Of a stretch of DNA of 13,361 nucleotides, positions 1 through 6,305 are shown piece by piece. The position numbers and the translations under genes are program-made. The notes under the pieces were generated by a model, which made no database searches, was not told the DNA's origin, and saw nothing but the letters and a program-made list of their open reading frames with translations. Source of the stretch: Desulfatirhabdium sp964549995 (GTDB lineage: Bacteria > Desulfobacterota > Desulfobacteria > Desulfobacterales > Desulfatirhabdiaceae); NCBI GenBank assembly GCA_964549995.1, contig CAZJXF010000097.1, forward strand, positions 1 through 13,361. The letters run 5' to 3'. Every line of letters starts with the position of its first letter. Within the stretch, counting starts at the first letter, position 1.

Positions 1-7
1 TCCTGCG

Positions 8-469
8 ATGAAACTGAGTGACGTGATCCGGACGGAAACCATCTTGATGGATCTGGCGGCAAAGGAGAAGGTCAGTGCCATCCAGGAGTTGGCGGAACCT
101 GCGGCCAAAACCGGCAACGTACGGTTCGAAGAGATGGTCCGGGTCATTCTCGAGCGGGAAAAACTGGGTTCGACCGGAATCGGCAAGGGGATCGCCATTC
201 CCCACGGAAAGCTCAAGGCGCTGCGGGAACCGTTGTTGGGGTTCGGGATCAGTAGAAACGGCGTCGATTTCGATTCCCTCGACGGACTTCCGGTTCATTT
301 GTTTTTCTTGCTGATCACGCCGGAAAACGCACCCGGGACCCACATCAAGCTGTTGTCTCAAATCGCCCGAATGATGAAGAACGAGCTCGTGAAAAACCGC
401 CTGCTTCAAGCACAGGACGCCCGGGAGGTGATCGATATCCTCCGGGCCGAGGAAGAACCCAATCCGTGA
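8..469 (+). CDS. ptsN: Nitrogen-type PTS EIIA protein (PtsN)
   Basis: This 153-residue protein has the length and pattern of EIIA-Ntr, a soluble cytoplasmic phosphocarrier. It takes phosphate from an NPr/HPr-type protein and regulates targets rather than transporting sugar. The phosphorylation site is visible as GIAIPHGK, with the active His at residue 66. The preceding GSTGIGKG stretch and the later FFLLITPEN core are also typical of the PTS EIIA type-2 fold. The stop overlaps the rapZ start in a GTGA tetranucleotide, so the two are translationally coupled. The ATG lies only 7 bases from the window edge, so its ribosome site and any upstream gene cannot be seen; rpoN and hpf are the usual upstream neighbours. 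The family call is secure; the regulatory targets here are unknown. Confidence 0.95.
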   Translation: MKLSDVIRTETILMDLAAKEKVSAIQELAEPAAKTGNVRFEEMVRVILEREKLGSTGIGKGIAIPHGKLKALREPLLGFGISRNGVDFDSLDGLPVHLFFLLITPENAPGTHIKLLSQIARMMKNELVKNRLLQAQDAREVIDILRAEEEPNP

Positions 470-1377
470 CGACACCTTCCGACAGCCTTTCCGGCGCCGA
501 TGAAAAGCTGGTGGTCTTTATCCTGACCGGCCTTTCCGGATCGGGGAAAAGCACGGCGCTGGAGGCCTTCGAGGATGCGGGGTATTACTGTGTCGACAAT
601 CTCCCGGTCAAGCTGCTTCCGCTGCTACTCAACACCCAGGAGGTGATGGGAGAAGGAGCGCCGCAGGGGCTGACCTGTGTCATGGATGTTCGGGAAAAGG
701 GATTCCTGACCGCGTATCCGGAAGTGTTCGAGCGCCTTCGGCAGGAAGGGTTTCCCTTTCAGGTTCTTTTTTTCGAAGCCCGGGAACCCGTGCTGATTCA
801 GCGCTACAGCCAGACCCGCAGGCAGCATCCGCTGGCGCTCGGAAAAGGGCTTGTGGAAAGCATCCGCGCGGAACGGGAGCAGCTCGAGCCGCTTCGCCGG
901 ATCGCCGATCGGGTCATCGATACCAGTGCGCTGAACGTGCACGACTTGAAGGCCCTGGTCCGAGAGATCGCGGATCGGGGCCGGCGGACTGCAGCCATGC
1001 GGATCACCGTGATGTCCTTCGGTTTCAAGTATGGGCTGCCGCTCCATGCGGATCTGGTGCTCGACGTCCGGTTTCTGCCCAATCCCTATTTCGTTCCGGA
1101 ACTGAAACCGTTCGATGGTCGACATCCGGGGGTGCGGGCGTATGTGTTTCGCGATCCTCGGTATCTGGAGCTCATCGAACGCTATGGCATGCTCATCGAA
1201 GAATTGCTGCCCCTCTATGAGAAGGAGGGGAAATCCTACCTGACCCTCGCCGTCGGTTGTACGGGGGGAAAACACCGGTCGGTCGCAGTCGCGGAGACGT
1301 TTGCCCAACAGTTACAGACGTCGCTTCCGAACGCTTCGATCGACGTGGTACATCGAGATGTGGAACAGGAAGGGTGA
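466..1377 (+). CDS. rapZ: RapZ-family nucleotide-binding / RNase adapter protein
   Basis: The 303-residue product has a P-loop GLSGSGKST at residues 22-30, the family block GYYCVDNLP just after it, and the C-terminal signature CTGGKHRSV at 265-273. In Escherichia coli RapZ binds glucosamine-6-phosphate through its C-terminal domain and steers RNase E to the small RNA GlmZ, which controls GlmS. Whether an equivalent RNA exists in this organism is not known, so here the role in amino-sugar homeostasis is inferred. The start is a GTG inside the ptsN stop (GTGA), with no intergenic space, which supports coupled expression. The next gene follows after 41 bases. An N-terminal tail of about 15 residues precedes the first beta strand. 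Length and motifs are complete, with no sign of damage. Confidence 0.95.
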   Translation: MTTPSDSLSGADEKLVVFILTGLSGSGKSTALEAFEDAGYYCVDNLPVKLLPLLLNTQEVMGEGAPQGLTCVMDVREKGFLTAYPEVFERLRQEGFPFQVLFFEAREPVLIQRYSQTRRQHPLALGKGLVESIRAEREQLEPLRRIADRVIDTSALNVHDLKALVREIADRGRRTAAMRITVMSFGFKYGLPLHADLVLDVRFLPNPYFVPELKPFDGRHPGVRAYVFRDPRYLELIERYGMLIEELLPLYEKEGKSYLTLAVGCTGGKHRSVAVAETFAQQLQTSLPNASIDVVHRDVEQEG

Positions 1378-1418
1378 TCGGCATCTTGCCGATTCACACG
1401 AGCCGAAAGGTGTAACGG

Positions 1419-1853
1419 ATGATCGGAATCCTGATCGTAACACACAGCAATTTGGGGGCTGCCTTGATCGAGGCCGCCCAATTCATCCTCGGAAGCCTTC
1501 CGGAAAAGGTGGAGGCTGTTTCCATCGATTTGCGGGAAGATGCGGAAATGCTTCGAAAAAAAATCGCCTCCGCCATAAAGCGCCTCGACGGCAAGGAAGG
1601 CATCCTCATTCTGACGGACATGTTCGGCGGGACACCGTCGAATTTGAGCTATTCTTTTTTGGAAGAAGGCAAGATCGAAGTCCTTTCCGGGGTAAACCTG
1701 CCCATGGTGATCCGCTCGATCACCCTGAGAAAGAGCTTGGGGCTGCTCGAGCTCGGTGAAAAGATCGAGGCCTTCGGAAAGAAAAGCATATCGCTCGCAA
1801 GCGGAATTCTGAAAGGGAACAAGAAAGCAGCATCCGGATCGGAGGAAGGGTGA
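1419..1853 (+). CDS. Mannose-family PTS EIIA component
   Basis: The 144-residue protein begins with a beta strand ending in VTHSNLG, which places the phospho-accepting His at residue 9, as in EIIA of the mannose/fructose/sorbose PTS family. The second signature, TDMFGGTPSN, follows in mid-protein. The fold is a cytoplasmic Rossmann-like phosphocarrier that normally hands phosphate to a EIIB-Man partner. No EIIB, EIIC, EIID, HPr or EI gene follows; the next gene is gap, behind a repeat array and probable terminator. Deltaproteobacteria often carry this incomplete set next to ptsN and rapZ, where it is thought to be regulatory. The last 20 or so residues are Lys/Ser/Glu rich and look unstructured. 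The start at ATG 1419 has an AAAGG-type site about 10 bases upstream. Confidence 0.9.
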   Translation: MIGILIVTHSNLGAALIEAAQFILGSLPEKVEAVSIDLREDAEMLRKKIASAIKRLDGKEGILILTDMFGGTPSNLSYSFLEEGKIEVLSGVNLPMVIRSITLRKSLGLLELGEKIEAFGKKSISLASGILKGNKKAASGSEEG

Positions 1854-1900
1854 TGGCTTCGAGGAAAGTCGGATAGTTTTTCTGAGGAAAGGGAATATCA

Positions 1901-1960
1901 GAAGTCAGAAGTCAGGAGTCAGGAGTCAGAAGTCAGAAGTCAGAAGTCAGAAGTCAGAAG
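1901..1960 (+). repeat. Tandem heptamer array, GAAGTCA x8
   Basis: Eight complete 7-bp units lie head to tail at 1901-1956, followed by a partial unit (GAAG). Units 3 and 4 read GGAGTCA; the other six read GAAGTCA. The array is purely intergenic, 47 bases after the EIIA-Man stop and directly before a terminator-like hairpin. Such short arrays change length by replication slippage. The period of 7 rules out a conserved coding function. Confidence 0.95.
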
Positions 1961-1985
1961 AAAAGCGGAAGAATTCTGCTTTTTT
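1961..1985 (+). terminator. Probable rho-independent terminator of the ptsN-rapZ-EIIA operon
   Basis: A 10-bp stem with one G-U pair (1961-1970 with 1974-1983) closes a 3-base loop and runs into six T residues (1980-1985). It sits after the last gene of the operon on the correct strand. The stem is AT-rich for a terminator and its outer A-T pairs overlap the T tract, so strength is uncertain. Confidence 0.55.
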
Positions 1986-2165
1986 AGGCTTGCCCCTACG
2001 CGGTCGAGCATCAGCCAATGTTCTGCGTTCCTCCGATGCAGCGAAAAAGGCGTTCCGCCTGCACGCTCAGGCCCGGAAATACCCAAAAATTGGGGGTAGG
2101 GTGTTTGCGTATTCGACTGGATGAATAAGGCAACGAACCGATCCAACAGAGAAAGGCCGCAAACG
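1986..2165 (+). other. Leader region upstream of gap
   Basis: No gene is supported here. It holds a lone inverted copy of the repeat head GTAGGGGC (1992-1999, read on the minus strand), a small 5-bp hairpin with CCCAA/TTGGG arms (2082-2094) followed by GGTAGGG, and an AAAGG ribosome site at 2152-2156. The gap promoter should lie here, but I could not find a convincing -35/-10 pair. An in-frame ATG at 2121 exists but would add 15 residues absent from typical GAPDH. Confidence 0.4.
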
Positions 2166-3170
2166 ATGACTATCAGAATGGGAATCAACGGATTCGGCAG
2201 GATTGGAAGACTGGTTTTCCGGGCTGCGCTCAAGCGTCCCGACATCGAGGTGATCGCGATCAACGATTTGTCCGATGCGGCAACCATTGCCCATCTGCTG
2301 ACGTACGATTCCGTGCATGGGCGCATCGATGCCACGGTCGTTCCGAAGGATGGGGCCATCGAGGTGAACGGCCGCACGGTTGCGGTGACCAGCATTCGGG
2401 ATCCGGGGCAGCTCAAGTGGGGAGAGCTCGGGGTGGATGTAGTGGCCGAGTGTACGGGGCTGTTCACGAATGCCGATGCAGCCCGAAAGCACATGGATGC
2501 CGGCGCCAAGAAAGTGGTCATCTCCGCACCGGCCAAAGACCCCGATATCACGATCGTCATGGGGGTGAACGCCAACCAATACGATCCCAAGGTCCATCAC
2601 ATCATTTCCAATGCGTCATGCACCACCAACTGCCTGGCGCCGGTGGCCAAGGTGCTTCTCGAGAATTTCGGCATCCGCCGCGGGCTGATGACGACCGTGC
2701 ACTCCTATACGGGGGATCAGCGGCTGATCGATTATCCGCACAAGGATCTGCGCCGGGCCAGGGCTGCAGCCCTTTCCATGATCCCGACGACGACCGGTGC
2801 CGCAAAGGCCGTGGCTCTCGTCCTGCCGGAGCTCAAGGGGAAATTGAACGGGTTGGCCATTCGGGTGCCGACGCCCAATGTTTCCATCGTCGATGTTGTC
2901 GTGACGGTCGAGAAATCGGGCATCCAGGTTGCCGATGTCAACCAGGCCCTGAAACAGGCTTCGGAAGAATCGCTTCGAGGTGTTCTCGGCTACAGCGAGC
3001 TGCCGCTTGTTTCCTCCGATTTTAACGGCTGCACCCTCTCCTCCATCGTGGATGCCCCATCCACGTTCGTCATCGACGACATGGTGAAGGTGCTTTCCTG
3101 GTATGACAACGAAATGGGATATTCCACCCGGATGGTGGATTTGATCGCCATGGTCGGTGAAACCCTTTGA
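2166..3170 (+). CDS. gap: Glyceraldehyde-3-phosphate dehydrogenase, type I
   Basis: With the start at ATG 2166 the protein has 334 residues, the normal length of class I GAPDH. It catalyses reversible oxidation and phosphorylation of glyceraldehyde-3-phosphate to 1,3-bisphosphoglycerate in the cytoplasm. The N-terminal dinucleotide motif INGFGRIGR is at 7-15; the acidic residue after the second strand (NDL, Asp34) is kept, which favours NAD over NADP. The catalytic block SNASCTTNCLAP contains nucleophile Cys152, with His179 in TTVHSYTGDQ. The C-terminal SWYDNEMGYS motif is intact. I chose 2166 because AAAGG lies 9 bases upstream and the protein then begins right at the first beta strand; the in-frame ATG at 2121 lacks both features. 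tpiA follows after 21 bases, so the two are very likely co-transcribed. Confidence 0.96.
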   Translation: MTIRMGINGFGRIGRLVFRAALKRPDIEVIAINDLSDAATIAHLLTYDSVHGRIDATVVPKDGAIEVNGRTVAVTSIRDPGQLKWGELGVDVVAECTGLFTNADAARKHMDAGAKKVVISAPAKDPDITIVMGVNANQYDPKVHHIISNASCTTNCLAPVAKVLLENFGIRRGLMTTVHSYTGDQRLIDYPHKDLRRARAAALSMIPTTTGAAKAVALVLPELKGKLNGLAIRVPTPNVSIVDVVVTVEKSGIQVADVNQALKQASEESLRGVLGYSELPLVSSDFNGCTLSSIVDAPSTFVIDDMVKVLSWYDNEMGYSTRMVDLIAMVGETL

Positions 3171-3191
3171 GGAAGGGAGCAGGATCCTGTG

Positions 3192-3950
3192 ATGAACCGA
3201 AAACCCCTGATCGCAGCCAATTGGAAGATGTACAAGACCTTGCCCGAGGCTGTCGAAACGGCGCGGGAAATGGTTGCACGCCTTGCCGCAGGCCGCGTCG
3301 ATGTCATGATCGCTCCGCCTTTCGTGTGTCTTTCGGGTGTGTATGACGTGGTGCGGGATTCCGCAGTCGCGCTGGGGGCTCAGAACCTGTATTGGGAAAA
3401 GGAAGGTGCCTTCACGGGTGAGGTGTCTGCAGACATGCTCCGATCGGTGGGATGCCGCTATGTTCTGGTCGGCCATTCCGAAAGGCGGCAGTATTTCGGA
3501 GAAACCGATGAAACCGTATGCCGGAAGATCGGTGCGGCCATCGACGCCGGTCTGATTCCCGTTTTTTGCATCGGAGAAACCGAAGCCGAGCGGGATGAGG
3601 GCCGGATGTTTGCGGTCCTGAGGTCTCAGCTTCAGGGCGGCCTCAAGGGAATGGACCCGACTCGGCTTTCCGATTTGGTGATCGCCTACGAGCCGGTATG
3701 GGCCATCGGAACGGGGAGGACGGCATCCACGGAGCAGATCCAGCAAGCCCATGCCCATGTGCGGGGCATGCTGGCCGAAACCACCAACAAGGGACTTGCA
3801 AATTCCGTCCGAATCCTGTATGGTGGCAGCGTTAAACCGGGAAACGCAAAAGAGATTCTCGCACTTCCCGATGTCGACGGCGCTCTGGTGGGCGGGGCAA
3901 GCCTGCAGGTGGCTTCCTTTTCCGCCATTGTGGATGCATGCCCAGCATGA
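3192..3950 (+). CDS. tpiA: Triose-phosphate isomerase
   Basis: The 252-residue TIM-barrel enzyme interconverts dihydroxyacetone phosphate and glyceraldehyde-3-phosphate. The substrate-binding N-terminus AANWKMYK gives Asn10 and Lys12, the electrophile is His95 in VGHSERR, and the base is Glu167 in AYEPVWAIGTG. The flexible loop 6 follows that Glu, and the phosphate-binding YGGSVKPGN and VGGASL motifs are present. A GTG immediately precedes the ATG in frame (3189). I prefer ATG 3192 because AGGA at 3181-3184 is then 7 bases away, but translation from GTG would add only one residue. The gene follows gap by 21 bases. pgk, often found between or beside these two, is not in this window. Confidence 0.96.
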   Translation: MNRKPLIAANWKMYKTLPEAVETAREMVARLAAGRVDVMIAPPFVCLSGVYDVVRDSAVALGAQNLYWEKEGAFTGEVSADMLRSVGCRYVLVGHSERRQYFGETDETVCRKIGAAIDAGLIPVFCIGETEAERDEGRMFAVLRSQLQGGLKGMDPTRLSDLVIAYEPVWAIGTGRTASTEQIQQAHAHVRGMLAETTNKGLANSVRILYGGSVKPGNAKEILALPDVDGALVGGASLQVASFSAIVDACPA

Positions 3951-4058
3951 AACCATTCAGGTGAAGTTGGTATTCACCGAAACCCATCTACCGAACGACC
4001 TTTTTCGTGAAAATTCCGGGTTAGGGAAGAGGGGTGGATCGGGTCGATTGGATGATCT

Positions 4059-4083
4059 GTAGGGGCGAATCACCATTTGCCCG
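4059..4083 (+). repeat. GTAG-headed hairpin repeat, copy 1 (imperfect)
   Basis: The head GTAGGGGCG is followed by an imperfect palindrome (arms 4063-4070 and 4075-4082, one G-T mismatch). It is the most diverged of three related copies in the tpiA-secG gap. The layout, GTAG followed by a hairpin, is that of REP elements. Confidence 0.8.
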
Positions 4084-4101
4084 TCATCGGTTTTCGATTA
4101 T

Positions 4102-4128
4102 GTAGGGGCGAATGATCATTCGCCCCAC
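4102..4128 (+). repeat. GTAG-headed hairpin repeat, copy 2
   Basis: After GTAG the 22 bases 4105-4126 form a perfect palindrome whose centre is TGATCA. Its core is identical to that of copy 3, 18 bases downstream. The flanking TAC on the right is degraded to CAC. Confidence 0.85.
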
Positions 4129-4141
4129 GTTGGATGCGGTC

Positions 4142-4173
4142 ATGTAGGGGCGAATGATCATTCGCCCCTACAT
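4142..4173 (+). repeat. GTAG-headed hairpin repeat, copy 3 (32-bp perfect palindrome)
   Basis: All 32 bases form a perfect palindrome, with GTAG at one end, CTAC at the other, and the same TGATCA centre as copy 2. It lies 56 bases before the secG start, so an RNA hairpin would form in the secG leader or act as a weak terminator after tpiA; no T tract follows. Confidence 0.9.
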
Positions 4174-4229
4174 CGATCAACCGGATTTTCAATTACAGGA
4201 GTGGCGAAAATCCTTCGCCATGGAAACTT

Positions 4230-4538
4230 ATGAGCATTTTGTTGATCGTCATCCATGTCGTCGTGTGCATCGCCCTCATTCTCATCGTTCTGCTGCAAAC
4301 GGGCAAAGGGGCGGATATGGGCGCGGCCTTCGGCATGGGTTTCAGTCAAACCCTGTTCGGAAGCAGCGGGGCGACGACGTTTCTCAGCAAGGCCACAACG
4401 GTGGCAGCCGTCATCTTCATGCTGACCTCTTTGATGCTGGCCGTCGTATCCAGCAACCGAAGCGGCGATTCCGTCGTCACCAAGGTGAACCCCACAACGA
4501 CGCAGAGCGCGCCTGCAGGGGAAACCGGGAATAAGTAG
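4230..4538 (+). CDS. secG: Preprotein translocase subunit SecG
   Basis: The 102-residue membrane protein shows the SecG pattern. A first transmembrane helix spans residues 2-22, a conserved cytosolic loop follows with LLQTGKGADMGAAFG and LFGSSGATTFLSK, and a second helix spans roughly 55-73. It then has a polar, Ser/Thr-rich tail. SecG joins SecY and SecE in the inner-membrane channel and eases SecA-driven protein export. GGAA lies just upstream of the ATG. The gene sits between tpiA and a tRNA-Leu, a common setting for secG. Its TAG stop coincides with the first bases of a two-unit heptamer repeat. Length and topology are normal. Confidence 0.93.
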   Translation: MSILLIVIHVVVCIALILIVLLQTGKGADMGAAFGMGFSQTLFGSSGATTFLSKATTVAAVIFMLTSLMLAVVSSNRSGDSVVTKVNPTTTQSAPAGETGNK

Positions 4539-4550
4539 TGGGCAGTGGGC
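4537..4550 (+). repeat. Tandem heptamer, AGTGGGC x2
   Basis: Two exact 7-bp units start inside the secG stop codon. They are immediately followed by GTAG-headed hairpins. The unit begins AGT, as do the units of the two longer arrays in this window when read on the suitable strand. Confidence 0.7.
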
Positions 4551-4551
4551 G

Positions 4552-4605
4552 GTAGGGGCGGCCCCCTGGTCCGCCCGGTGGTAAAGGCGGCCCCCTGGTC
4601 CGCCC
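4552..4605 (+). repeat. Pair of GTAG-headed GC-rich hairpin repeats
   Basis: Two 25-bp copies lie at 4552-4576 and 4581-4605. The first is GTAGGGGCGG, then a short middle, then CCGCCC, which pairs with GGGCGG. The second differs only in the head (GTAAAGGCGG). They lie between secG and the tRNA gene. Confidence 0.85.
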
Positions 4606-4620
4606 GCTATGGAAATTTAT

Positions 4621-4705
4621 GCCGAAGTGGTGGAATTGGTAGACACACTATCTTGAGGGGGTAGCGGGGCGACCCGTGCCGGTTCAAATCCGGCCTTCGG
4701 CACCA
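4621..4705 (+). tRNA. tRNA-Leu (anticodon GAG)
   Basis: The 85-base gene folds as a class II tRNA. The 7-bp acceptor stem pairs GCCGAAG with CTTCGGC, the D-arm contains AATTGGTAGA, and the anticodon stem CTATC/GGTAG holds loop TTGAGGG with GAG at 4655-4657. A long variable arm (CGGGGCGACCCG) follows, and the T arm is GCCGG-TTCAAAT-CCGGC. The 3' CCA is encoded (4703-4705). The long variable arm and sequence fit tRNA-Leu reading CUC and CUU codons. It lies 82 bases after secG and may share its transcript. Confidence 0.96.
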
Positions 4706-4716
4706 AATGAGAACAA

Positions 4717-4754
4717 AAAAGCGGTCATTCTGAAGGGAATGACCGCTTTTTTTT
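4717..4754 (+). terminator. Strong rho-independent terminator after tRNA-Leu
   Basis: The stem GCGGTCATTC/GAATGACCGC (4721-4730 with 4737-4746) extends through A-T pairs to 14 bp, has a 6-base loop, and is followed by eight T residues (4747-4754). It ends only 17 bases before the wecB ATG. Confidence 0.92.
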
Positions 4755-4771
4755 CAGGAAAAAGGACCCCC

Positions 4772-5887
4772 ATGAAAACCATTTGTCTGGTGGCCGGGGC
4801 ACGACCCAATTTCATGAAAATCGCACCCATCGTTCGGGCGATCGAAGCACGCAAGGCGCAGGAAAATCTTCGGGCGATGATCGTTCACACCGGGCAGCAC
4901 TATGACGAAAACATGTCGGACACGTTTTTCCGGGACCTGGGGATTCCGGCTCCGGATCACCATTTGGGAGCTGGAAGCGGTTCCCATGCCGTCCAGACGG
5001 CTGCCGTCATGGTGGCCTTCGAACAGGTCTGTGAGCGGGATCGGCCGGACATGGTCGTCGTCGTCGGGGATGTCAATTCCACCTTGGCGTGCAGCGTGGT
5101 CGCCAAGAAGATGCAGCTTGCCGTGAGCCACGTGGAGGCCGGCCTTCGGAGCTTCGATCTGTCCATGCCTGAAGAAATCAACCGCATGGTGACGGATGCG
5201 ATTTCGGATCTCTTTTTCGTGACCGAACCAAGCGGTGTCGACAACCTGCTTCGGGAAGGAAAGCCTCAGGAGCGCATCCATTTCGTCGGCCATGTCATGA
5301 TCGACAACCTCCTCTATCAGCTGGAAAAACTGGACGAGGAGACCTGCAGCCGCTTTCCAACCAATCGCCTCAAAAAAGAGCTCGGCACCTATCTTTTCCT
5401 GACCCTTCACCGCCCGTCCAATGTGGACGATCCCGCCGTCTTTGCTCGAATCGCTGCTGCGCTCAATACCCTGGCGGCGACCTATCCCATCGTTTTTCCC
5501 ATTCATCCCCGCACCCGAAGCCGCATGGAAGCCTTCGGCATCCGGTTCGACGAGCGGATCGTCCTGCTGGAGCCGCTCGGCTTCATGGAGTCGCTGCATC
5601 TCTGGAAGGATGCCGCAGCCGTCCTGACCGATTCGGGTGGCCTTCAGGAAGAGACGACGGCTCTGGGCGTTCCATGCATCACCCTTCGCAACAACACCGA
5701 ACGGCCGATTACGATCGACACGGGGACGAACGTGCTGGCCGGCAATACGACGGAAGGCATCCTCAAGGCCGTGGAACGGCAGCTGGTCGGGCGCAGCTCC
5801 CGGCATTCGGTCCGTCGCCCACCGCTCTGGGATGGAAAGGCCGCCGAGCGCATCGTCGAGGTGCTGGCGAACGCAGCAACGGCGTAG
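4772..5887 (+). CDS. wecB: Non-hydrolysing UDP-N-acetylglucosamine 2-epimerase
   Basis: The 371-residue cytoplasmic enzyme interconverts UDP-GlcNAc and UDP-ManNAc, a precursor for surface polysaccharides. Family motifs are all present: GARPNFMK at 9-16, HTGQHYDE at 39-46, GDVNSTLA at 99-106, HVEAGLRS at 120-127, MPEEINR at 132-138, TLHRPSNVD at 211-219, and DSGGLQEE at 287-294. RNNTERPIT near 306-314 completes the set. Length matches the family (about 370). The start is ATG 4772, with AAAGGA five bases upstream; an in-frame reading reaching back into the tRNA is not credible. The gene starts 17 bases after a strong terminator, so it needs read-through or a promoter buried in the tRNA/terminator region. 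It converges with the exopolysaccharide cluster, and its product could feed that or another glycan. Confidence 0.95.
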   Translation: MKTICLVAGARPNFMKIAPIVRAIEARKAQENLRAMIVHTGQHYDENMSDTFFRDLGIPAPDHHLGAGSGSHAVQTAAVMVAFEQVCERDRPDMVVVVGDVNSTLACSVVAKKMQLAVSHVEAGLRSFDLSMPEEINRMVTDAISDLFFVTEPSGVDNLLREGKPQERIHFVGHVMIDNLLYQLEKLDEETCSRFPTNRLKKELGTYLFLTLHRPSNVDDPAVFARIAAALNTLAATYPIVFPIHPRTRSRMEAFGIRFDERIVLLEPLGFMESLHLWKDAAAVLTDSGGLQEETTALGVPCITLRNNTERPITIDTGTNVLAGNTTEGILKAVERQLVGRSSRHSVRRPPLWDGKAAERIVEVLANAATA

Positions 5888-5920
5888 GGCGGGTATCCCC
5901 CAGCAAAAAGCGCCGCCCTA
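5884..5920 (+). repeat. GTAGGG hairpin at the wecB stop codon
   Basis: TAGGGCGG at 5885-5892 pairs with CCGCCCTA at 5913-5920 (8 bp, 20-base loop), and the preceding G makes GTAG. The wecB TAG stop lies in the left arm. A short TTT follows, so it could act as a weak terminator. It may be a degraded relative of the GTAG-headed repeats. Confidence 0.5.
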
Positions 5921-5966
5921 TTTCTCGAAATACCGGGCTTCCAGCAGGGGCGCGAGTCCACCTTTT

Positions 5967-6076
5967 GATGGACTCGCAAAAAGTCCGATGCTCTTGGTTG
6001 ACTCGCAGGAGAGCGGGTGCATTTTGCTTGCGCAGCGGAAAAACTCAGCAGCCCGATCTCGTAGGATCGGGCGGAT
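5967..6076 (+). repeat. Left copy of a long inverted repeat
   Basis: This is the forward copy of a roughly 110-130 bp repeat whose partner lies at 6146-6276. Shared blocks are a 19-bp block at 5967-5985 (starts GATGGACTCGC), 15 bp at 6005-6019 (GCAGGAGAGCGGGTG), a looser stretch around GCAGCGGAAA, and 12 bp at 6064-6075 (GGATCGGGCGGA). Local hairpins also form: GCGAGTCCA/TGGACTCGC (5952-5960 with 5969-5977) and CCCGATC/GATCGGG (6052-6058 with 6065-6071). A separate 16-bp block at 5933-5948 (CCGGGCTTCCAGCAGG) matches 6217-6232 inverted, but out of order. No gene is supported in 5888-6305. Confidence 0.85.
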
Positions 6077-6145
6077 GGCCAAGATGGAAACGATGGCTTT
6101 CTGGAAGGCAACGTCCAGATTTTTATTCCAAAATAGATGAAGCGC

Positions 6146-6276
6146 GTCCGCCCGATCCAACGATCTCCGGCTGCTTCAAACACGTTTCCGCTGCTTCGCA
6201 AAACACCACCCGCTCTCCTGCTGGAAGCCCGGCATTGGAAGGAAATCGATCAGAGGCGACTTTTTGCGAGTCCATC
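6146..6276 (-). repeat. Right copy of the long inverted repeat
   Basis: Read on the minus strand, this copy repeats the blocks of 5967-6076 in the same order: 19 bp at 6258-6276, 15 bp at 6207-6221 and 12 bp at 6147-6158, all exact, with looser similarity between them. It carries extra sequence between the first two blocks, including the CCGGGCTTCCAGCAGG block at 6217-6232. The two copies face each other across about 70 bases, so a transcript from either side could form a long stem. Confidence 0.85.
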
Positions 6277-6305
6277 ACCTTTTTGGCGGTATCGAAACAG
6301 GCCGC

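Noticed and set aside
2101..2130. Promoter for gap around TTGCGT/AATAAG
   Set aside because: Spacing between the hexamer-like sequences is about 13 bases and the matches are poor.
2616..3956. 446-codon open frame on the minus strand
   Set aside because: It lies antisense across gap and tpiA, both unmistakable, and shows no domain pattern.
3960..3978. Hairpin after tpiA (GGTGAA/TTCACC) as terminator
   Set aside because: Stem of 6 bp, 7-base loop and no T tract.
4754..5806. 350-codon open frame on the minus strand
   Set aside because: Antisense to wecB; composition is typical of a shadow frame.
6075..6140. Small open frame of about 21 codons inside the inverted-repeat centre
   Set aside because: No ribosome site and it lies in repeat DNA; no support for translation.
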